A DNA stretch of 10,421 bases from Brachionus koreanus (lineage: Eukaryota; Rotifera; Eurotatoria; Ploima; Brachionidae), in the NCBI GenBank assembly GCA_016987375.1, contig PJRA01000475.1, positions 363,824 to 374,244 on the forward strand, written 5' to 3'. The notes below the pieces were generated by a model, which was not told the DNA's origin, made no database searches, and worked only from the letters and a program-made list of their open reading frames with translations. Both the position numbers and the translations under genes were made by a program. Positions 1 through 6,310 of this stretch are shown here, one piece after another; the first letter of the stretch is position 1, and each line of letters starts with the position of its first letter.

Positions 1-657
1 CATTTTTATTTTTTGAGATATTCGCTTTTAATTTTTGTCCATTTACTTATGCATCACCCGTTAAAGGGCAAAGTAAAATTTTTGATCAAATTTTATTTTT
101 CAAAAATGATCAAAACATTTAAAATGCGTAATTTCTAAGAATGTTACTATCAAATGATACATTTTGCATAGCCATTGTTAGATTTTTAGAAAAAAAAAAT
201 TTATTTAAAATTTTTGTTAAATTTATTTAATATTAAAATAATTTTTAAAAATTATTTATTTTTTAAGCTTACAATACATGTAAAGCGTTTTAAAATTAAA
301 TTTTTTGAATTAAACCCAGATAAATTTTAATACCTTAAGATAAACTCTTGAAATGATATTTTGAATTGATTAACAACTTCTAAGATGCCATACCTATGAT
401 AAACACCAGCTTATAATTATGAAAATATGAGAGCTTATAGATAAATGTATGTGTTAGCACCTAGAAAAGTCTAATTTCTATTGATAAACTGAAGATTTAA
501 TGATGAGTGATTTATGTTTTTGAATTTCAGCGAGTTAAAAAAAGCTTTAAAATGTTCAAGTTCTTAACAAATCGAGTCATGAATGAAGAAGTGGTTGAAA
601 TTATGATTCTTATATTATTCAAAAATGCTATTTTTTATTTAAAAATCGAAAAATCAA
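1..657. other. No gene seen
   Basis: No exon resembling the next half-module of the host gene is recognisable on the minus strand after the donor at 687. An AATAAA on the minus strand at 634-639 lies just past the read-through stop at 658 and could end a transcript. Apart from the degenerate repeat blocks, the stretch is AT-rich noncoding DNA. Confidence 0.5.
67..325 (+). repeat. Dispersed repeat copy, left flank
   Basis: This is the colinear counterpart of the right-flank repeat: 67-92, 232-246, 276-281, 285-291 and 311-325. The copy is degenerate and longer, and lacks the clear foldback. It has no open frame of note. Confidence 0.35.
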
Positions 658-687
658 TTACAATATAATATTAAGATTAATATTTAC

Positions 688-1271
688 ATAAATGGTGACA
701 TTTCCAGCTTTAACGGCATAAAACTCAAAACCAACAATATAGCTATCAAATTTGAATTCTGTAGAAGGTAAAACAAATGTACCAGAACTTGTCAATAAAT
801 TTTCAGCTATTTCATTTTTGGGTACTTCAGTGCCAAAATAAAATATTGAAGCCGATTGACTAAAGTTGTGAAAACTAGTCGATCCATTGGGATAACTTAC
901 TGAATATTCATCTTTACTATTAAGTGTTGATGCAGTAGTTCTACAATACACTGTCTTGTCCAAAGTATCATCAGAATTGATACAGTAAGCATCCAAAAAT
1001 TGCTCTAAGAATTTTTTTTTTATTTTTCTTTTTAATAGAATTAAATCTGAAACATACTTCTGGGTATTATTATTTCATTAGTCAATTTAAAAAAATTGCT
1101 GCTAACTGTAACATTGTATTGACCATACTTTTGATATTGATGTGAAAAATAAAATTCAACTTGAGAATATTTAGTAGCCAAAAAGACATTAAAATAAATT
1201 TGATGATTAAAAGTGGAATCTAATTTAGATATTAGGTCGTTTGAAATCGAGTAGTCAGATATTTTGGCTAA
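688..1271 (-). CDS. Downstream part of the same modular gene, beyond the transposon
   Basis: Two minus-strand exon segments are seen: about 1271-1058 and 1004-688, separated by a 53-base GT-AG intron. The first is the missing second half of module 4. It contains ISDYSISNDLISKLD, matching SDFYIN and SDYYLNED in sister modules, and then FSHQYQKYGQYNVTVSS, the clearest PKD-like strand pair in the window. The second opens module 5 with the Cys-rich part, a YPNG turn in place of DFGDG, and LPSTEFKFDSYIVGFEFYAV, close to LPSTEFQFSSNLIGFEF in module 3. It ends at a phase-0 donor (gtaaat), the same position where module 3 has an intron. If unspliced, it stops at 658. No further exon is recognised to the left. 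The upstream end is set by alignment to sister modules, not by a start codon. It probably makes no protein alone. Confidence 0.6.
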
Positions 1272-1315
1272 ACCAGTTAAGTCCCCAAGTAAAAAAAAAA
1301 TGTATATTTTAAGTA

Positions 1316-1332
1316 TAAAATAAAGATATTTT
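1316..1332 (+). repeat. Candidate left terminal inverted repeat of the transposon
   Basis: TAAAATAAAGATATTTT matches the minus-strand reading of 6310-6294 at 16 of 17 positions. Further inward, TATCTAGAGA at 1366-1375 pairs with TCTCTAGATA at 6276-6285, with about 25 extra bases on this side. AT-rich sequence makes chance matches likelier, but the partner lies exactly at the independently deduced right edge. Confidence 0.5.
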
Positions 1333-1416
1333 TTTGTATATTATATGTATATTTTTGGACTAAAGTATCTAGAGAATAAATAGAGAATATCTAAATTTTA
1401 TGTAAATTTTATATAT

Positions 1417-1422
1417 TTTATT
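1417..1422 (-). terminator. Candidate polyadenylation signal of the BEN-domain gene
   Basis: AATAAA on the minus strand lies about 45 bases downstream of the TAA at 1467, a plausible position for 3' end formation. The hexamer is common by chance in DNA this AT-rich. Confidence 0.35.
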
Positions 1423-1466
1423 AATAAAAATTAAGTTTTTAAAAGAAATAACTAATTACAATAATT

Positions 1467-2987
1467 TTAATCAGTTTCTATATCTAATTTTGTTTCTCCG
1501 TTAACAGAATTTTTAAGTAAATTTTTTTTTGAGTTTTGAATCATTCTGTTTATAAGATTTGTTAAGTTTTTGCTTGAAAATCTTGTATCCTTTTCTTTTA
1601 CCAAACCTTAAAAAAATTAAGCTTATATATTAATATATAAATTTAAATCTTACAAAAAGCTGCATTAACTTTTTTTGAATATTTTTGTTTTATTTCGCAT
1701 GCAGTGTTTGATTGGAAAATCGATCGATCAGAAATTAATACAGAAAGTATTTTTTTAAAATAAGTGTCACCTTGGTTTTCACAAGTTTCTTCTAAATATT
1801 CATTTATTTTCATCTGATCACTTTCACTTACAAGAATATCGCTAAATTTGCTTGATAATGGAATTAACAGTTCCTGTCCATCATCACCTGTAAATATATT
1901 TTGGAAAATTTGGCACATTTTTAAAATTTTATTGATCTCTTCTTTATCTAAATATAAAAAATAAATAAATTAAGTTACGTTAAATGAATCAATATTGGAT
2001 TGAATGGACGTGCACTTCAGAAAAACTGATTATCGAAGACTTAATTAATTTATTTCATGAGACCCACTTGGTTAAGTCAAATGAGCTAAAAATTTATTCC
2101 ATCAGTCCTTTATTGATTTAATTATAAGTTCATTATTACTGAAAGTTTGCTTAAATTGATCCAATTTAAATTCTAAACTCTCTATCTTACATTGTAGCTC
2201 ATTGATTTTAATTTTTTCATTATCAAAAGCTCTGGTAAGATCTATTATTTTACTTTTTAATTTGATATTTTCATTTTCTAATTCAGAATTTAGGCATTTT
2301 TTTGTATTGGAAATTTGAGGTGCTAATAATTTATTAATATTGGTCTTGACATTTGTTCTTGATAAGTCTTTTTCATTACATCTCACAATATCTTGCATAA
2401 TGCAATTACACTCTTCTTTTGAACCTATCTTACGTATTATACCTGTATAATTCATGCCATTGAAAAAAATTTGATAACTTTCTCCTATATCAATCTTTTT
2501 CTTCGTTTGAATTGCATAAATTGAGACAACTGAAAACATTCTCTCAGGCTCTGGCCAATAGACTAAAGCATGTGTAGCATCATTAACATTGGCTTTAACA
2601 TTGAACCTTTTTTTAATTAGTAAATTAAAAAAGAAATTAAAAAAACAACTTGGAATTTTGAGCTGTCTGCTCTGATTTATTTGACAAAATCGAAGTAATA
2701 CTGTTCTCACTATCTGATGAAGATGAAGCTTCTTCCAGCTGAATTTTATTTTTAATCCTCGGAGTTGACTTAGAAATTGGATACAATTTTCCTGATGACA
2801 TTGGTGATTCAACTAATTCATCTTGTTCATCTTGGGATGAAGGATAAAATTTACCCTTGGATGAGCTGGCTTGAGATGTTTTTTGATTTTTTATTTTTTC
2901 GATTTTAATTGAACTTTTTAAAGATAGAGCATCTGATTTTTGCTCAGTATTTGAATTTTTTTTTAATCTCTTTTTATTAAAAGGCAT
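1467..2987 (-). CDS. Coiled-coil plus BEN-domain protein encoded by the transposon, four exons
   Basis: Predicted exons on the minus strand are 2987-2650, 2606-2140, 1947-1654 and 1606-1467, with introns of 43, 192 and 47 bases. They total 1239 bases, 412 residues plus TAA, in frame throughout. Residues 1-113 are a Lys/Ser-rich disordered tail with two GK(F/L)YP motifs. Residues about 114-180 form a compact domain with ALVYWPEPERMFSVVSIYAI and FNGMNYTGIIRKIG. About 222-268 is a heptad-rich coiled coil. About 280-390 resembles a BEN domain (DDGQELLIPLSSKF, then FKKILSVLISDRSIFQSNT). BEN domains bind DNA or chromatin proteins, so I infer a TnpA-like terminus-binding or regulatory partner of the transposase. 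The donor at 2649 (gttgtt) is weak, but a CTAAT branch-like site lies near the acceptor. The 192-base intron rests on frame and domain order only. Confidence 0.65.
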
Positions 2988-3049
2988 TTAAACCTATTTA
3001 TTAAATTAAAAAAAAATAAAAAAAATTTAATTAGAACAATTAAAAAAAA
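2988..3049 (-). promoter_or_regulatory. 62-base spacer between the two transposon genes, with poly(A) signal and splice-acceptor-like site
   Basis: On the minus strand the spacer runs from the transposase TAA to the BEN-gene ATG. It holds a T-rich tract, an AATAAA hexamer (2997-3002), and a TAG at 2996-2994 that would be a good acceptor six bases before the ATG at 2987. It is too short for a typical independent promoter plus 3' end. Shared transcription with alternative cis-splicing or trans-splicing is therefore likely. Confidence 0.4.
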
Positions 3050-6000
3050 TTAAGTAAATAGATGACTGCCATTAAAATCAGTAAGAAATACTGAGTTCTT
3101 TGAGTATTCACATCCGAGTACAACAGAAATATTTTCGTAGTCATCTATTATAAAGTAATCAGTTGAATAAGCTCCTATAAAAAAACTTGATTTAAACGAA
3201 TTAAAACCATGAATAAAAAATGGATTGTCGATAAAATAAATTTTTTTGCACAAAAAACTAACCTCATTTTCAAATCCAATTATTGATTTCACCAATGCGT
3301 ATGAATTTTTGTATTTAATAAAACTATTGCAAAACTTTCTTGTGCAATCATCTATCTGAATTATTTTTGAATTAAAATTTAATTTTTGAAAAAATTTTAT
3401 TGAATAAATTTTGTCTTTGTAATTTGATTTAATTAATTCAATAATTTCCGGTTCTAAGCTCTCCAAACTAACTTTATGTTCACGGCCTAATTTTAATTCT
3501 TTCGAATTCTTTTTTCTGTTTGAAGATCTGAGTGAAAAATTTTCACTTAAAAAACCAACAAATTTTGAGCTGTTATGTTGATTTTGCAAAAAAATATTTA
3601 AACACTGTGAGACCGACCAAAGTTTTATGAACTCGTCTCCAATCAAATCTTTACCATTAATCAAACTTGTTAATTTTCTATTTAATTCTTCAAATGGAAA
3701 GCATGAATAGTTGTTAATTGGTCCACAATTAAAAGTCAAATCAACTAAATGAAGTAATTCATGCATGCCTGAATTTAAAAGATGAATATCATATAAACTT
3801 TCTAAATCTTGAACAAAATTAGTTAAAAAAATTTTGACCTCTTTTAATAATGGACTATTAATTTGTCTTGAATATAGTTTTTCCAAAGATATAATTAAAT
3901 ATAACAAATGTTTGAAGTACTGACTTGGCATAATTTCATAAAAAACTGGAATAGCAAAAAATAGTATAAAGCTCATAAACTCATGTGCATGCCATAACTT
4001 AAAATCAGATATATCTCTAGGAGCATAATTAATAAAATAAGGAGGACGAATATTTTTTAATCTTGAATTGATTTCTTCAAGACAATGCTTTAAAGAATAA
4101 GGTTCTTTAATTGAATGTTCAAACCAGTAAACAAATAATTTTTTAATTGATCCGAGAAAAATTGAATGCATGGAGTCAATAATCGAACTCTCTATTGGAT
4201 AATAAAATTTTAGCTTTGATAATATAGTTTTGCCTTTAATTCCTTTTTCGCATAACAAATTTATTTGAGATTTTGATAAATCAATATTATAACTTTCATT
4301 ATTTCTAAGCTGTTCATCGACTTTTTCATATGGATAAACATGATGACTTCCTTTCTTAAATGGAATAAATAATCCTTTTTGATAACATTTGATGCAGCTA
4401 AAATATCCATTTGAATTAGTTGTATTTAGGATCATTGATCTGGCTGGTTTATCAAAAACACCAAAAATACAAAAGAATTTATAAACAAAACTATCTACTA
4501 CCAAACCAAATTCAAGCATTTTTAAGTCTAAAATTATCGGTTCAAGAAATAAACTAAAGTCTTGAGGTTTACCATCACTAACCATAATACCTTTAAAAAA
4601 ATTTTTTTATCAAATATATTTAATATAATTAATATATTTAAAAATTAATTTTAAAAAACATTGAAAAATTTTTTTTTTTAAAATCTAACCTGCTATGATG
4701 ATATTATCTATATCATATCTAATTTCAATAGGTAATTCATTAATTGCAAGATAAAATGGCCAAATACTGATACTTGATTTTCTTGATAATTCGATACCAT
4801 CAGTATTTAAAATGAAACTATAATTTGATTCCATCGAGTTAGGATTATTTGAATCTACACTTTCTTTGAATTTTTTATAGAAATCTCCATCGTAGATGTC
4901 TTCTATTAACAATGTATTTTTTATGTCTAATGCCTTAACGGGAAGAATTTTTTTGGTGAATAGACGTCTAATTTGATCTTCAACAGGAATATAATAAAAT
5001 GTACTCAATCTAAAAAAAATTCTTTTGAAATTATATTTTGTTTAAGTTTTCTATTTTTTTAATTGAATCTTATCATATAAAAAAAATTTATTAATATTTA
5101 GACAAAAAAATATTTATAATATTTAAAAAAATTAATACAAATATTTTTTAAAATGAGTGATTTTATTTACTTTTTGGGTTTAGATCAACATTTTTAATGT
5201 AATCAATTATAAGCTAAAATTCTTATATAACTACATTTTTTTTTCTCTTAACCACATAATTATTGTTAACTTTTTTCTTTAGTTCGTCTTCAACTATTTA
5301 CTTTTTTTATACTATATTAATCAAAAGGTAGTAAGTTTTAGTAATGTAGTAGGTTTTTTAATTTTTGTAAAAAATTTTTCAAAAGAAACAGAAAAACAAA
5401 GTTTGGCCTTAAAAAATTAATCTCTAAAGAAATGAACTTTTAAATATTAAATATTAGAAACTTAAAGATTCAATTTACTGGCCTTTAGTTGAAGAAAAAT
5501 CCAAAAATAAAATCTAAATAAAAATTTACCTTGTTTTGCAATTGTTACAATTCCGCTGTTTTGCTTGAAAAAGGCTGATATGATCTTTACAATTATGGCA
5601 AAACCATTTTTTATTGTAGTTGATATTTTGGCCAGTTTCTTTCATTAGTATTTTCATTAAGCTATTAAAATTAGTAGGAATATCACTGTCTGTGGTTAAA
5701 TTAAAAAGTTTTAAGACTGAGCGGAAAGCATCTTGTGTAAACTTTCCACTATAAAAAAGTGACAACAGACACATGTTAATTAAACTAGATTCTTCCAATT
5801 CATCAATTACCTCAATAGTTTGCTCTTTACCGTCAAAAGATAAATCCTCGTCAGTTGTTTCGCATTCAGAATTTTTTTCTTCGTCATTAGACACATCTGT
5901 TTTATTTAGAATTTCTTTATAGTCGGAATCTTCATTGATTTTTGAATGGGCTGTTTGATCCACCGACTGTGAAAAACATGGGTATAGCTGGCTAAATTGT

Positions 6001-6074
6001 TGTAAAATTGCATCCTTTTTCTTTTTTTTTTTGTAGTAGTAAGTACTTTTCGGTGTTTTAATCCTATGATACAT
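3050..6074 (-). CDS. EnSpm/CACTA (CMC)-type transposase, three exons
   Basis: Predicted exons on the minus strand are 6074-5530, 5009-4690 and 4590-3050, joined by GT-AG introns of 520 and 99 bases. They total 2406 bases, 801 residues plus TAA. The protein cuts and joins the element's DNA in the nucleus. The N-terminus is lysine-rich then acidic. A zinc ribbon follows (C159/C162 and C176/C179). Next come a YIPVEDQIRRLF segment, the block ILNTDGIELSRKSSISIWPF with D252, and NELP, all typical of the animal Tnp2-like family. Exon 3 has a CxxC pair (C354, C357), IIDSMHSIFLG (D427, H430), the MHELLHL histidines (H565, H569) and FPFEELNRK (E589 or E590). D252, D427 and E589 are my proposed catalytic triad, inferred by position. 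The start ATG at 6074 is the first Met of the open frame and lies just after an AG that could be a splice acceptor. The family call is firm. The 520-base first intron is less certain. Confidence 0.85.
5010..5529 (-). other. Long first intron of the transposase, no gene seen
   Basis: These 520 bases run from a good donor (AAG, then gtaaat) to an acceptor after a T-run (ttttttttag). The flanking codon closes cleanly (AG plus A gives Arg), and in related transposases the zinc ribbon is followed directly by the same segment, so no missing exon is needed. The interior is AT-rich with homopolymer runs, and I recognise no coding or RNA feature in it. It is much longer than the other introns, so an unseen small exon is possible. 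Confidence 0.5.
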
Positions 6075-6244
6075 TCCTTATATGAAAATTCTTAATAATT
6101 AAGCTATAGGTTCAAAGATTTAATTGTGTGCATATAAACACTATTTAATTGATAGAAAATAATCTTTATGCTAATTTTTATGTTAATTTTTTGAAAATTT
6201 TGTCCAACCAATTATATCTGAGGGAAAGGTTAAAAAAAATTTAG

Positions 6245-6251
6245 TTTTATA
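6245..6251 (-). promoter_or_regulatory. Possible TATA box for the transposon genes
   Basis: TATAAAA on the minus strand lies between the candidate right terminal repeat and the transposase ATG, about 170 bases upstream of it. It is the only such hexamer I picked out there, but base composition makes it weak evidence. Confidence 0.2.
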
Positions 6252-6293
6252 CATGTGTGTTTAATTTAAGGATAATCTCTAGATAGTATTTTG

Positions 6294-6310
6294 AAAATAT
6301 CTATATTTTA
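6294..6310 (-). repeat. Candidate right terminal inverted repeat of the transposon
   Basis: The minus strand reads TAAAATATAGATATTTT, the partner of 1316-1332. It begins directly after the host codons GTC AAT, where sister-module alignment says host sequence stops. Its first three bases give the in-frame TAA that ends the host reading frame. Confidence 0.55.

Larger units (their letters stand above)
1272..6310 (-). mobile_element. Two-gene EnSpm/CACTA-like DNA transposon inserted in a host exon
   Basis: A block of about 5.0 kb carries a DDE-type transposase gene and a coiled-coil/BEN-domain gene, both on the minus strand, and splits a coding exon of an unrelated repeat-module gene. The right edge is set where host codons stop at 6311 and the element reads TAAAATATAG on the minus strand. 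The left edge is set where host-like codons resume near 1271. A 17-base inverted match (1316-1332 with 6294-6310, 16/17) and a 10-base inverted match (1366-1375 with 6276-6285) support terminal inverted repeats. If the 17-mer is the true left end, 1272-1315 is unexplained filler. No CACTA termini and no clear 2-3 base target duplication are visible, so exact ends are uncertain. Both genes keep open frames across every proposed intron, so the copy may be autonomous. Confidence 0.8.

Noticed and set aside
480..530. C/D-box snoRNA (AATGATGAG with nearby CTGA)
   Set aside because: The CTGA lies 5' of the C-box-like motif, the wrong order, and there is no terminal stem.
2607..2812. N-terminal extension of the coiled-coil frame upstream of 2606
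   Set aside because: It is the wrong frame of BEN exon 1 plus an intron. The spliced model gives a better start at 2987 and keeps the conserved downstream frame.
5010..5529. A missing small coding exon inside the long transposase intron
   Set aside because: The join without it is in phase and matches the family's domain order, and no conserved peptide is visible there.
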